DNA of 64,000 bases. It comes from DASRHT01 sp035650355 (GTDB lineage: Bacteria > Chloroflexota > Ktedonobacteria > Ktedonobacterales > Ktedonobacteraceae). Positions 35,516 through 45,102 of the stretch are shown piece after piece. A program made the translations under genes and the position numbers. Where the stretch lies: the NCBI GenBank assembly GCA_035650355.1, contig DASRHT010000024.1, forward strand, positions 31,646-95,645. The letters are read 5' to 3'. Positions within the stretch are counted from its first letter, which is position 1. Each line of letters starts with the position of its first letter. A model generated the notes under the pieces. The model made no database searches. It was not told the origin of the DNA and was given only the letters and a program-made list of their open reading frames with translations.

Positions 35516-36610
35516 ATGCAAAATGTTCAAAAACATTACTATGTATGGACAGGTATTGGTCTGCTTCTGCTGGTAGCTGGCCTTGCCGTGGATTGCTTTA
35601 CAGGAATGGCTTTGCTAGCCCATCCCGGCAAAAGAATATTGCTGTGGCATATTCCTGCGGCTCTCACCTGGGCACTGGGTGTGAACTTTATATCTTTGTG
35701 CCATACCAGGCCTGAGGCGATCTCTATTGAAAAGCATTTAAAACATAAGTGTAGCAGATATATACGCTGGTCAGGATTGGTGGCGCTATTTCTCGGCCTG
35801 GGCACATTTCCAGGTTTTGGATCGCTAGCGTACAGTATTGCCCTGGTGGTTGGAAGTTTTTCCCGTCGTCGTCCCAATACAGAGGCGCAGGAAGAGCCAT
35901 TTTTGCTTGCAAAGATGCCGCTGCTTCCGGTTGAAATACCGCCGTCCCTTGATCGGCTGGTTCAGCCTCTGGTGGATCATCTCCAGGTTGCAGATATTGA
36001 GACCAGGCGCGCGGCTGTGGCAGTATTGGGCCGTTATGGAAACCCGCAGACAACGCGACTACTGCGCCAGTTGCTTTCAGACCCGCAGAGCGAGGTCCGC
36101 TCCGATGCCTCGATAGCGCTCTCCCGCCTGGATGATGCATGTTCGCAATCACTCAATCGTTCTCTTGAGCAATGGTCCGTCAATCCGACCGATAGCAAGC
36201 TGGCTCTAATCCTGGCTGAAGAGTGTTACCGCTATGCATGCAGCAACATTCTTGATCAGACCAGCCAGCATTTTTATCTTGAGCGTGCGCGCGACCTGTT
36301 ATTGCAAATCATTGTTCAGAACAGCAACAACGCCGAGCTCTGGCTGAAAGTGGCCCATGTGCGTGCTCGTCTCGGTGAATCTCACGCCGCATTGCAAAAT
36401 GCCCAGGTTTCTCTGCGCCACAACCCCGCATCTATTGAAGCTGCTGTCCTGGCAATGGAATTAGCTTTTCGTTTGCATGCCTGGGATACGCTGATTGCCC
36501 TGGCTGATAGGCAAGCCGCAGCTTTGTCACATGCAGCGGCCTCCACAGCCTCTCTACGCTGGTGGAGAGAGCTGAACCTCGAACTACAGGGAGAAGTTTC
36601 TCATGGCTGA
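35516..36610 (+). CDS. pelE: PelE-like membrane protein with HEAT and TPR repeats
   Basis: 364 residues. Two to three N-terminal membrane helices (YVWTGIGLLLLVAGLAV; LLWHIPAALTWALGVNF; a third near 90-110) precede a soluble part with HEAT-like repeats (VADIETRRAAVAVLGRYGNPQTTRLLRQLL, then DPQSEVRSDASIALSRL) and TPR-like helices (ELWLKVAHVRARLGESHAALQNAQVSL). PelE in Pseudomonas likewise has two membrane helices and a TPR-containing cytoplasmic domain that contacts PelD and PelF. ATG 35516 follows GGGGAGAG; it overlaps pelF by 8 bases. Confidence 0.75.
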   Translation: MQNVQKHYYVWTGIGLLLLVAGLAVDCFTGMALLAHPGKRILLWHIPAALTWALGVNFISLCHTRPEAISIEKHLKHKCSRYIRWSGLVALFLGLGTFPGFGSLAYSIALVVGSFSRRRPNTEAQEEPFLLAKMPLLPVEIPPSLDRLVQPLVDHLQVADIETRRAAVAVLGRYGNPQTTRLLRQLLSDPQSEVRSDASIALSRLDDACSQSLNRSLEQWSVNPTDSKLALILAEECYRYACSNILDQTSQHFYLERARDLLLQIIVQNSNNAELWLKVAHVRARLGESHAALQNAQVSLRHNPASIEAAVLAMELAFRLHAWDTLIALADRQAAALSHAAASTASLRWWRELNLELQGEVSHG

Positions 36611-38195
36611 TATCTGTCTGTTAGTTGAAGGCGCCTACCCTTACGTGTTAGGAGGAGTCTCTGCCTGGTTGCACGCTTTGATAAGCAATCTGCCCGACTT
36701 AACTTTTTCGCTCCTATCGATTGGGACGCGTCCTGAACATCGGCAGGCTGCATTGTACCGTCTGCCCGACAATGTGGTCGAGTTTCGTGAAGTGTTCATC
36801 AACGATGCCCGGCGGCTCAAAAAACACAGAATCGCAAAGCGCGTATCTCCAACCTGGGACACTTTTCACACGCTGCACGAAGCCGTTGCGCTGGGCAAAA
36901 CATATGATAGTGCGACTTTGCAGCCGCTGTTGTGCGAATCAGGTTTTGCGGGGCTGACCGCTTCAGATCTTTTTCATGGCCGCGCAAGCTGGAAACTTCT
37001 GGTGAGGCTCTATGAGCTTTATGCGCCGCAGATGGCATTTGCCGATTTTTTCTGGACATTCCGTTTTACCTATCTTCCCGTTTTTACTATTTTTGAGACG
37101 CTGCTGCCGCAGGCGCAGGTCTACCATGCTGTAAGCACAGGCTATAGCGGCCTGCTGGGCGCGCTGGCGAAAATTCGTACCGGTCGTCCCTTTATCATTA
37201 CGGAGCACGGGCTCTATACAAGGGAGCGCGAGATTGAGATTGCGCAGGCGACCTGGATGGATCAGCCCGCCTCGCTCCATGATATAAGCAAGCAGCGTAT
37301 GGGCTATTTCCAGGAATGGTGGCTCAATATCTACCGCTTTATGGAGAAAATAGCCTATGATTCGGCTGATTCGATCATCTCAATCACCGCTATAAACCAG
37401 CGTTATCAGCTAGCGCACGGGGCTGATCCTGAAAAAGCGCGCGTAATTCCCAATGGGATCGATATTGGACGTCTGGAAAACCTGCGTGAGCAAGGGGCGT
37501 TGGTTGCCGATGCCGCTTATAGTGCTTCAACTGCTAACGGGACAGCTATTCCTGTTGTGGATATACAGCAAGCTGCGCTTCAGCCGATACCCCAAAATGG
37601 CGCTTCCCGGCCCTTCCTGGTTGGTTTTGTAGGCCGTGTTGTTTCCATCAAGGATGTGAAAACCTTTATTCGCGCCATCAAAATTGCTCAGCAGATGATT
37701 CCTGATCTCACATCATATATTATTGGTCCGACAGAAGAGGAACCGGCATATTTCCAGGAATGCCGCCGTCTCATAGAACTGCTCAACCTGGAAATGATCA
37801 TTCACTTTACAGGCTCTGTAGATGTACGGACCTACTATAGCAAGCTAGATGTGCTGGTGTTGACCAGCCTCAGCGAGGGGCAACCGCTGGTCATTCTGGA
37901 AGGAAACTGCGCCGGGCTACCTGTGATCGCGACCGATGTCGGAGCTTGCCGTGAACTGCTGATGGGCATCTCTCCCGAGGATCAGGCGCTAGGCGAGAGT
38001 GGCATTATCACATTTGTCGCCAGTCCACAACAGACTGCTAACGCTATAATCCAGCTCTGGCGCGATGAAGATCTACGTCTGAAAATGGGACGCGCCGGTC
38101 AGAAACGCGTCCGCCGTTTTTATCGTCAGGAGCAGCTCTATCATGCCTACGATGAGCTTTACCGGCATTATATGACGCAAGCATTCTTTGTTTAG
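36603..38195 (+). CDS. pelF: PelF glycosyltransferase
   Basis: 530 residues, a cytosolic GT4-family glycosyltransferase of the GT-B fold. The N-terminus CLLVEGAYPYVLGGVSAWLHALI is the PelF signature. The nucleotide-sugar half shows VGFVGRVVSIKDVKTFIRAI and the EX7E-type site SLSEGQPLVILEGNCAGLPVIATDVGACREL. In Pel systems it polymerises UDP-GalNAc-derived sugars. The start overlaps pelE by 8 bases and is preceded by GGGAGAAG, so the pair is probably coupled. This is the most diagnostic gene of the locus. Confidence 0.92.
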   Translation: MADICLLVEGAYPYVLGGVSAWLHALISNLPDLTFSLLSIGTRPEHRQAALYRLPDNVVEFREVFINDARRLKKHRIAKRVSPTWDTFHTLHEAVALGKTYDSATLQPLLCESGFAGLTASDLFHGRASWKLLVRLYELYAPQMAFADFFWTFRFTYLPVFTIFETLLPQAQVYHAVSTGYSGLLGALAKIRTGRPFIITEHGLYTREREIEIAQATWMDQPASLHDISKQRMGYFQEWWLNIYRFMEKIAYDSADSIISITAINQRYQLAHGADPEKARVIPNGIDIGRLENLREQGALVADAAYSASTANGTAIPVVDIQQAALQPIPQNGASRPFLVGFVGRVVSIKDVKTFIRAIKIAQQMIPDLTSYIIGPTEEEPAYFQECRRLIELLNLEMIIHFTGSVDVRTYYSKLDVLVLTSLSEGQPLVILEGNCAGLPVIATDVGACRELLMGISPEDQALGESGIITFVASPQQTANAIIQLWRDEDLRLKMGRAGQKRVRRFYRQEQLYHAYDELYRHYMTQAFFV

Positions 38196-38284
38196 ATCAT
38201 AATGCAATCTCTTGATGCTGTATCTCGCTCATAACAGACAAATAGATCGGGAGATTGTTGAGAATAGATAGGAAAGGAATCCAG

Positions 38285-39652
38285 ATGGCTGGCATTGGCT
38301 TTCGCTTACAGACCCTGGTCTCTAAGGGATCATACCTGGAGACCGCAACCGCTTATGTATATTCTGCCATCATCTCGACCGGTCCCTGGTTATCGGGAGT
38401 ACTCGCTCTCGTTGTTTTGAGCAGCACAACTTCCGCGTATCTGTCGCAGGCTGATCGCTCTTTTTTGCTGGCAACCATCATCTCCGTGTTCGCTGCCAGC
38501 CTGCTCGTCACGGGAGGGCCGCAAATGGTAGTAACGCGCTACCTGGCTGATCGGCTCTACCTCAAGGAAAGAGATGATTTTGCGCCCACATGTACAGGTG
38601 TGCTATTTTTGATGATCCCGTTCTCCCTGCTGATAGCCCCATTTTTGCTCTTCGCTCCCTTCGGTATCGTCTATCGACTGCTGACGGCGACGCTTTTTCT
38701 GGCGCTGACGATGATCTGGATGGTGGTGGCGTTCCTGTCAGCCGCGCGGGAGTATATACGGATCGTGCTGATCTTCTCGCTATGCTATGCATTGGGAGCG
38801 GGCGTATCAGTGATGCTGGGTTATTCCTATGGCTTAATTGGGAGTCTGGCCGGGTTTGTCCTGGGACAGGTGCTCTGTCTCGCTTTGCTGCTAATGAGCG
38901 TGTACTGCGAGTTTCCCTCGACACAAAGCTGTAGTTTTGCCTATCTCAACAACATTCCCAAATACTGGGATTTGTTGGTGATCGGCGCTCTCTATCCTCT
39001 AGGGATCTGGGCGGATAGTATCATTTTCTGGTTATCACCGGAGGGAAGAAGCATTCAGGGCTTTTACCATCTTTTTCCTCCCTACGATACGGCAAAATTT
39101 GTCATCTATCTGTCCACTATTCCCGCGGCAGCGATTTTTATGATCGCTCTGGAAACCGATTTTTACCGTCATTACAGGGACTACTATCTTTTCATTCAGC
39201 AGAAAGGAACGCTCTCCGACCTGACTCGTGCAAAAGAAGCCATGATTGCCTCTGTACGGGCAGGGATGGGATTGATCCTCAAGGTCCAGGGGATAATAGC
39301 CCTCTTTCTTTGTCTGGTGGCGCGAGACCTGGCGACCTTTGTGGGCATTGCTCCCCAATGGGTATCGCTCCTGCGCATACAAACGCTGGCGGGAACGGGG
39401 CAATTTCTGGTGTTTGTGATGATGTTGTTTTTGCTTTACATTGATCGGCGACGCGCCACGCTTCTGACTGTTGGCACGTTTACGGTCTGTAATATTAGCT
39501 TGACCCTGCTATCCCTTTACTTTGGGCGCTCTTTCTACGGCCTGGGATATCTGGGAGCAAGCATCATTGGGGCCGGTCTTGGGTGGATTTTGCTCATGTC
39601 CCGCCTCAAAAAACTGGAATATCTGACTTTTATGGACCAGCCTCTGGTGTAA
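38285..39652 (+). CDS. pelG: PelG polysaccharide transporter
   Basis: 455 residues with about 12 membrane helices. The N-terminus MAGIGFRLQTLVSKGSYLE and the following YVYSAIISTGPWLSGVLAL are characteristic of PelG, a MOP/Wzx-like exporter that moves the growing Pel chain across the membrane. Other conserved parts are TRYLADRLYLKERDDFAPTCTG and FYLFFPPYDTAKFVIYLSTIPA-type segments. ATG 38285 follows AGGAAAGGA. It is directly after pelF. Confidence 0.9.
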   Translation: MAGIGFRLQTLVSKGSYLETATAYVYSAIISTGPWLSGVLALVVLSSTTSAYLSQADRSFLLATIISVFAASLLVTGGPQMVVTRYLADRLYLKERDDFAPTCTGVLFLMIPFSLLIAPFLLFAPFGIVYRLLTATLFLALTMIWMVVAFLSAAREYIRIVLIFSLCYALGAGVSVMLGYSYGLIGSLAGFVLGQVLCLALLLMSVYCEFPSTQSCSFAYLNNIPKYWDLLVIGALYPLGIWADSIIFWLSPEGRSIQGFYHLFPPYDTAKFVIYLSTIPAAAIFMIALETDFYRHYRDYYLFIQQKGTLSDLTRAKEAMIASVRAGMGLILKVQGIIALFLCLVARDLATFVGIAPQWVSLLRIQTLAGTGQFLVFVMMLFLLYIDRRRATLLTVGTFTVCNISLTLLSLYFGRSFYGLGYLGASIIGAGLGWILLMSRLKKLEYLTFMDQPLV

Positions 39653-39737
39653 GAGGTCAGTATTTCCTGATACCAGGGTTGATGATGTAAAACAACCCTT
39701 ATAAAAAATTTGCGCTAAGGAAAGGCAAGGTTTTTCT

Positions 39738-41783
39738 ATGAAGTTTTTGGGTCGTACGTGGGCATCGGGGAGGTTCGGTGTCATTACCATCACGATTTTA
39801 GCACTGGTGATATTGTTCACTCCAACAGTATTTACCGGGTCCGCAGGAGCAGCAGGGCCACGTCCAAAGGGACCGCACAGTAAAACGCAGCTAAGGAAAG
39901 GACCGCCTATGCTACCTTTCGGTAAATCAAAGCCGCTTCATCCGGTGATTAATCCACCAAAGCCGGTGACGATTTTACCACATTCAGCAATCAAAGCTGC
40001 CTTACCAGCCGGTTGCACAGCTATAAACATCGATCTGAAAGTGCTGATTATCGCGACCGATGGCACCGAGGCGGATTTACCGGCAATTACGCAGACATTA
40101 GACTATCTGGGCACCCCTTACACGCTTTACCTTGCGGCCAAAACCCCCAACGGGCTGACCCCGGATAAATTGAGCAATGGCTGCCACGGGTTTTATCAGG
40201 GCGTGATCCTGACCATCGGCGATCTCGGCTATTTCAACGGCACAGCCTGGATCAGCGCGCTCTCACAGCAGGAATGGACCAACCTGTGGACCTATCAGGC
40301 AACAATGGGGGTACGCCTGCTTAGCTGGTATACATATCCGAATGCGAACTATGGCTATCAGCCGCCAAGCGGAGCCATTGATACATCGTCTCATCCTCTG
40401 GCAATCCAGCTCACCGCGCAGGGGAAGACGACTTTCTCCTACCTGAATCCGACCGCGATGATTACAATCCAATATGCCTATACTTATCAGGCAAAGCCTT
40501 TGACGGATGGTGCCACAACGTCGCTATTAACTGATGCCAGCGGCAACACTCTGGTAGCTATGCATGCCTATCCCGATGGGCGTCAGGCGCTATCGCTCAC
40601 CTTTGATAGTAATCCGAACCTGCTTCATAGCGTCATGCTGTCCTATGGTCTTGTCAACTGGTTGACAAAAGGACTTTTTCTGGGAGAGCGCCATACCTAT
40701 ATGTCCGCGCAGATCGATGATCTCTTTATCGATGATAGCGAGTGGTTGCCGACTACGCCCTGCGGCACCCCTGTCGATAATACCGGCGCAACATATCGCA
40801 TTACCGGTAACGACCTGCAAACGGTCCTGAACTGGCAGGCGAGTAAGCAGGCAACAAGCGTAGGAGCTAATCTTACCCTGACGATGGCATTTAATGGCTT
40901 CGGAACAGAGCCAGGAGCGTACACCCCTGATACTTTGACGCCGTTTGCCAGCAATAACGAGGATCAGCTTAACTGGGTTAGCCATACTTACGACCATACC
41001 AACCTGGATAGTGTGAGCTATGATACTGCGGTAGCGGAAATCACGCAGAATGTGCAGGCAGCTTCGGACCCCCTGGGGTTGACGCACTTTAGCCCGCTCA
41101 ATATGGTCACTCCCGATGTCTCCGGGTTAACCAATGCCAACTTCCTCAAAGCGGCGTACGATAATGGCATCCGCTATCTGGTGACGGATACATCGAGGGC
41201 CGGCTATAACAATCCTTCTCCCAATGCGGGGATCTATAATTCGCTGCAACCGCAGATTTTGATGATCCCGCGCCGTCCCAATAACCTGTTCTACAACGTC
41301 TCTACGCCTAATGAATGGGTAGCCGAGTACAACTGCATCTATCAAAGTTTCTGGGGCCGCTCGCTCTCTTATCAGGAAATCCTTGATATCGAGAGCCAGA
41401 CGCTGGTTACTTATATGCTGGAAGGCGACCTGGACCCCTGGATGTTCCATCAGCCAAACCTGCGCGCTTACGATGGGCAGCATACGCTGCTCGGCGATCT
41501 GCTCGATCTGATGATGAAGAAGTATGCCCAGTACTACAATCTGGTGGTGACAAGCCCGACTATGGATGCCCTCGGCCAGACGGTAGCTAACCGGATGCAG
41601 TATAATAGCGCGGGCGTTACAGCCAGCATTGTTCCCGGAGTGTCCATTACTATTACCGCACAGAAGGCCGCCCGCGTGCCCGTGACGGGGCTGAATACGA
41701 TTGGAGCGGAGAACTACGGCGGCCAGTTCATTTCGTACATTAATGTGGCTGCCGGGCAATCGGTGACGCTACCTCTGAAATGA
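39738..41783 (+). CDS. Secreted PelA-type polysaccharide deacetylase
   Basis: 681 residues with an N-terminal signal or anchor (FGVITITILALVILFTPTVFTG, 13-34). An alpha-beta domain follows (100-310), then a NodB-like deacetylase domain with the metal Asp pair at 327-328 (AQIDDLF) and His416/His420 (SHTYDH). PelA of Pseudomonas carries a deacetylase with the same motifs joined to a hydrolase; here the hydrolase is a separate downstream gene. It would remove acetyl groups from N-acetylgalactosamine units outside the membrane. The C-terminus is a small beta domain ending in VTLPLK. Confidence 0.8.
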   Translation: MKFLGRTWASGRFGVITITILALVILFTPTVFTGSAGAAGPRPKGPHSKTQLRKGPPMLPFGKSKPLHPVINPPKPVTILPHSAIKAALPAGCTAINIDLKVLIIATDGTEADLPAITQTLDYLGTPYTLYLAAKTPNGLTPDKLSNGCHGFYQGVILTIGDLGYFNGTAWISALSQQEWTNLWTYQATMGVRLLSWYTYPNANYGYQPPSGAIDTSSHPLAIQLTAQGKTTFSYLNPTAMITIQYAYTYQAKPLTDGATTSLLTDASGNTLVAMHAYPDGRQALSLTFDSNPNLLHSVMLSYGLVNWLTKGLFLGERHTYMSAQIDDLFIDDSEWLPTTPCGTPVDNTGATYRITGNDLQTVLNWQASKQATSVGANLTLTMAFNGFGTEPGAYTPDTLTPFASNNEDQLNWVSHTYDHTNLDSVSYDTAVAEITQNVQAASDPLGLTHFSPLNMVTPDVSGLTNANFLKAAYDNGIRYLVTDTSRAGYNNPSPNAGIYNSLQPQILMIPRRPNNLFYNVSTPNEWVAEYNCIYQSFWGRSLSYQEILDIESQTLVTYMLEGDLDPWMFHQPNLRAYDGQHTLLGDLLDLMMKKYAQYYNLVVTSPTMDALGQTVANRMQYNSAGVTASIVPGVSITITAQKAARVPVTGLNTIGAENYGGQFISYINVAAGQSVTLPLK

Positions 41784-41816
41784 GGGGTTGCCACTATTAA
41801 GGAGGCGTTGTTCCCT

Positions 41817-42851
41817 ATGCCGAATGTTATCAGACAAACGGCATTGCGCATACTCATCGCTACATCTGTAGCGGTGAGTATGCTACCCCTGGCCGCTTGC
41901 AATGCTGCGAATGGAGGAAATATGATGTCCACTCCCGATGCGGGAAGCAGTGCCCAGCACACAACGCCGACCGCAGCGACAAAGCCTGGCTCTATGCGCA
42001 GGCCCTGGAATGCAGTGCATAACTGGGCGTACTGGCTGGATAATCCCAATCTCGATCAAATCAGCCGCTCGAATTATGAACTGGTGGTGATCGACTATTC
42101 GGCTGATGGGTCCGCGGCGAAAGCGTTTACTGCCCGCCAAATTGCGATGCTGCGTAATTCATCGTGTCAACGTCGGGTCGTGGCTTACCTGAGCATAGGA
42201 CAGGCTGAGTCATATCGGGGATACTGGCAATCAAACTGGAAAGAAGGCTCTCCTATCTGGTTGGCGGCGCCCGATCCTGATTGGAGCGGGAACTACTGGG
42301 TGCATTATTGGGACCCTGATTGGCAACGAATTATCTACCACTATCTCGATGCCATTATCGCCGCCGGTTTTGATGGCGTGTATCTTGATCGCATCGACGC
42401 TTACCAGGAGGATTATGCAGCCGGGCACGAAGAGGATATGGTGCGCTTTGTAAGCAATATTGCGCAGTATGCCCGCTCGCATTCGCCGCTAGGTGAAGAC
42501 TTCGGCATTATCGCTCAAAATGCGGAAGACCTGGCGCAGTATCACCCCGAGTATGTACGCTTGCTTACAGGTATCGGACGCGAGGAGGTATATGTGCAGG
42601 CTACCAATCAGCCGACCTCCTCAGCGGTTCGGGCTGCCGTAGAACACGACCTGGATATCTTTCGTCAGAATAGCCAGGCAGGGTTGGTATTGACTGTTGA
42701 CTATGCGACTAACGCTGCTATGATACGTACAGCGTATGAACACGCCTATGCTAAGGGATATATCCCCTATGTGACGCAGGCTGCTCTTGATCATCTCCAG
42801 ATCAATGCTGGTTATGAGCCTGGATGTCGGCCTGTTACGCCATCTTCATGA
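41817..42851 (+). CDS. Lipoprotein glycosidase, GH114/TM1410-like (PelA hydrolase-type)
   Basis: 344 residues. A lipoprotein signal peptide ends in LAAC (Cys28). The mature part is a TIM-barrel of the endo-alpha-1,4-polygalactosaminidase/TM1410 kind (WAYWLDNPNLDQI; VVAYLSIGQAESYRGYW; GFDGVYLDRIDAY; EDFGIIAQNAEDL). The Asp in YLDRID and the Glu after GQA are the likely acidic active-site residues. It matches the hydrolase half of PelA and may trim or release Pel polymer. ATG 41817 follows AAGGAGG by 12 bases. It is 33 bases after the deacetylase gene in the same operon. Confidence 0.85.
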   Translation: MPNVIRQTALRILIATSVAVSMLPLAACNAANGGNMMSTPDAGSSAQHTTPTAATKPGSMRRPWNAVHNWAYWLDNPNLDQISRSNYELVVIDYSADGSAAKAFTARQIAMLRNSSCQRRVVAYLSIGQAESYRGYWQSNWKEGSPIWLAAPDPDWSGNYWVHYWDPDWQRIIYHYLDAIIAAGFDGVYLDRIDAYQEDYAAGHEEDMVRFVSNIAQYARSHSPLGEDFGIIAQNAEDLAQYHPEYVRLLTGIGREEVYVQATNQPTSSAVRAAVEHDLDIFRQNSQAGLVLTVDYATNAAMIRTAYEHAYAKGYIPYVTQAALDHLQINAGYEPGCRPVTPSS

Positions 42852-42890
42852 CTGGCTATCGTAGTTTGTTCTAGTTCAAGGAGGCTATTT

Positions 42891-43304
42891 GTGCAGATTC
42901 GACGCTTCGGCCCCGAGCTCAAAACTAAAATTTCCGGGAATCATCCTGGCCTTTATGGCGTTCCCATCCAGATGAACCGCGCCCGCGTTCCCTCCGATAA
43001 GCTGGAGGAGTTTGTCCGGCGCGTCAACGGCATGCCCATATTGCTGGATGCGGAGCTTCAGGTAGAAGTGATGTACTTTGATCCACATGCTTCCATAGAA
43101 GAACATTCGACGGATCACCCTGTCCTCTTCCTGGTCATCAGCGGTCAGGGGACAGTGCGCATCGGCGGTCCAACAGGCGAAACCCACAAAATCCAGGCCA
43201 ACGATGCAGTCCTCTGGCCTGCCTATATTGACCATACCGTCTGGGCCGACGATGAGCCGCTCTGCGCCATTGTGATAAACGCTCCTGGGGAGGAGATTGC
43301 TTAG
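42891..43304 (+). CDS. Small cupin protein
   Basis: 137 residues, a single cupin barrel. Motif 1 is FDPHASIEEHSTDHPVLFLVISGQG, with several His and Glu ligands, and motif 2 is AVLWPAYIDHTVWAD. The start codon is GTG, 6 bases after AAGGAGG. It follows the pel-like genes after 39 bases and could belong to that transcript; its role (isomerase, metal sensor or dioxygenase) cannot be decided. Confidence 0.75.
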   Translation: MQIRRFGPELKTKISGNHPGLYGVPIQMNRARVPSDKLEEFVRRVNGMPILLDAELQVEVMYFDPHASIEEHSTDHPVLFLVISGQGTVRIGGPTGETHKIQANDAVLWPAYIDHTVWADDEPLCAIVINAPGEEIA

Positions 43305-43320
43305 GTTAATTTCTCAATAT

Positions 43321-43366
43321 CCTCAAAAGGGTTGAGGAAACATGGGCTCCCTCAACCCTTTTGAGG
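43321..43366. terminator. Perfect 17-bp hairpin after the cupin gene
   Basis: Arms 43321-43337 and 43350-43366 (CCTCAAAAGGGTTGAGG and its complement) enclose a 12-base loop. It lies 16 bases after the cupin stop. There is no T tail, but it probably ends the transcript. Confidence 0.65.
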
Positions 43367-43467
43367 GGAGATAGGTAGGCATCGAATCAGGAGATGTCGG
43401 GCGTAAATGCATTAAAAAGTTGGAGTATAACTGCTTTGCATTACTTAAAGTTGGGAGGGTATAAGCT

Positions 43468-44313
43468 ATGAATGCTTCACCGGATTTTGAACGCATCAAA
43501 CAAGTCAATATGCTAGGTCGAGAATACTGGAGTGCGCGCGATTTACAGGTTGCGCTGGGCTATGAATCCTGGCAGAATTTTGAGAAAGTTGTCAAGAAAG
43601 CGATGATTGCAGCTACTTCGTCGGATATCAATCTCTTGCTTACTGATCATTTTAACGAAGTCATTAAAATGATCAGTATTGGAAAAGGTGGAAAGCGCAA
43701 AACTAAAGATTACTTCCTCTCAAAACGTGCCTGTTATCTCATTGCTCAAAACGGAGATCCTGAAAAACCAGAGATTGCAGCAGCTCAGAACTTTTTTGCG
43801 TTTACAGCAGAAGTTTATGATATGCAGCAGGCTAGGCTCGAACAAGAACAGCGGTTGGCACTGCGCCTTAAAGTTGCCGACGAAAATGTACATCTCTCCT
43901 CAACGGCAATGCAAGCAGGAGTGCAGTCAGAAAACATGGGGCTTTTTCACGATGCTGGATATCAAGGCATGTATACGATGACCTCTGGAGAACTCGCCAT
44001 TTTCTGGAATTTACCGGAAGGGACTGAAATATTAGATGTAATGGGTCCCGAAGGGCTGGCAGCTAATCTTTTTCGCATCACTCAGACAGATGCAAAGCTC
44101 AAACGTGATCAGGTAACTGAAGAAAATACTGCTCTTCTCACTCATCATGATGTCGGCCAGGAAGTCCGGCGGGCCATTGAGAATATTCATCAGAAAAAAC
44201 CGGAGGATCTACCACGCGCTGCCAGCATTCGTAAACTTGTCGAGGAGAAACGCCGCCATATACGCAAAGGGCTTAAAAAAGCGCCACCTGATGATTCAGA
44301 GACGTTATTTTGA
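43468..44313 (+). CDS. dinD: DinD-like DNA-damage-inducible protein
   Basis: 281 residues. The N-terminus is a Bro-N-like domain (YWSARDLQVALGYESWQNFEKVVKKA), followed by KTKDYFLSKRACYLIAQNGDPEKPEIAAAQNFFAF and a helical C-terminal half, the typical DinD order. In E. coli DinD is SOS-induced and inhibits RecA strand exchange. The ATG follows GGGAGG. AT-content is higher than in the pel genes, and it is a single gene, so it may be acquired. I cannot see a LexA box with confidence. Confidence 0.87.
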   Translation: MNASPDFERIKQVNMLGREYWSARDLQVALGYESWQNFEKVVKKAMIAATSSDINLLLTDHFNEVIKMISIGKGGKRKTKDYFLSKRACYLIAQNGDPEKPEIAAAQNFFAFTAEVYDMQQARLEQEQRLALRLKVADENVHLSSTAMQAGVQSENMGLFHDAGYQGMYTMTSGELAIFWNLPEGTEILDVMGPEGLAANLFRITQTDAKLKRDQVTEENTALLTHHDVGQEVRRAIENIHQKKPEDLPRAASIRKLVEEKRRHIRKGLKKAPPDDSETLF

Positions 44314-44361
44314 TGTTACCGGCAGAAAAAGCAACGCGCGAGAATGCTCTGCTCATCTCCA

Positions 44362-45084
44362 TCAGCCAGCTTTGCGCACTTGACGTCGCACCCATACATA
44401 CCCAAAGGGGATGATGATGGCGAATGCCGCTATATAGATCGCGATGGTGCCCCAGAGGGAGCCTGCCAGGAGCGTGGAAATTTGCTTTTCCTGCACAACC
44501 AAGTCCGCGGCGGTGATGGTGAGGATGATGGCAGCCACCAGGATCATCCAGGGTAAGCGTTCGATGATGGCGGATACGAGCGCGCTGGCAATCAGCAAAA
44601 AGGTGATGCTGAAGAGCAGGCCAAAAATCAATAAGAGCTGATTGCCCTTTGCCAATGCTGCTACGGCGATGATATTATCGAGGCTGGTTGTGGCATCGGC
44701 TACAATGATCGTGAGCATTGCCAGCAGAAGGCTTCTGCGCATTTGCGGTGGCTTGATGCTGATCCTGTTGAAGAGCGTAATGGATTGGCCCGCCGGATTC
44801 GTCTTCTCTGCCGGATCGTCTTGATGTAAAAGGAGTTGCGCGGTGATCGCCAGCAGAAAAATACCGCCAACGGCCTCTAAAATAGGGAATTGCAGCAGCA
44901 GAGATATGGGATAGGTGAGCGAAATACGTAGCGCGATAGCTCCCCCACCCCCGAAGAGGAATGCCGCCCAGCGCATGCTAATGGGCAATCTGGCAGCCAC
45001 CGCGCCAATCACCAGCGCGTTGTCGCCGCTGAGAATGAGATCAATCAGAACGATACTACCAAGTATCGGTAACCAGCTAATCAA
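44362..45084 (-). CDS. TerC/YjbE-family membrane protein
   Basis: 240 residues, about seven membrane helices. The TerC family metal motif is visible in IDLILSGDNALVIG and again in ADATTSLDNIIAV. Members export Mn(II) or supply metal to secreted enzymes. The start is a TTG (45084) with AAGGAGG close upstream. It follows the giant NTPase gene by 18 bases on the same strand and may share its transcript. Confidence 0.85.
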   Translation of the reverse strand: MISWLPILGSIVLIDLILSGDNALVIGAVAARLPISMRWAAFLFGGGGAIALRISLTYPISLLLQFPILEAVGGIFLLAITAQLLLHQDDPAEKTNPAGQSITLFNRISIKPPQMRRSLLLAMLTIIVADATTSLDNIIAVAALAKGNQLLLIFGLLFSITFLLIASALVSAIIERLPWMILVAAIILTITAADLVVQEKQISTLLAGSLWGTIAIYIAAFAIIIPFGYVWVRRQVRKAG

Positions 45085-45102
45085 ACGGACCTCCTTATCG
45101 CG

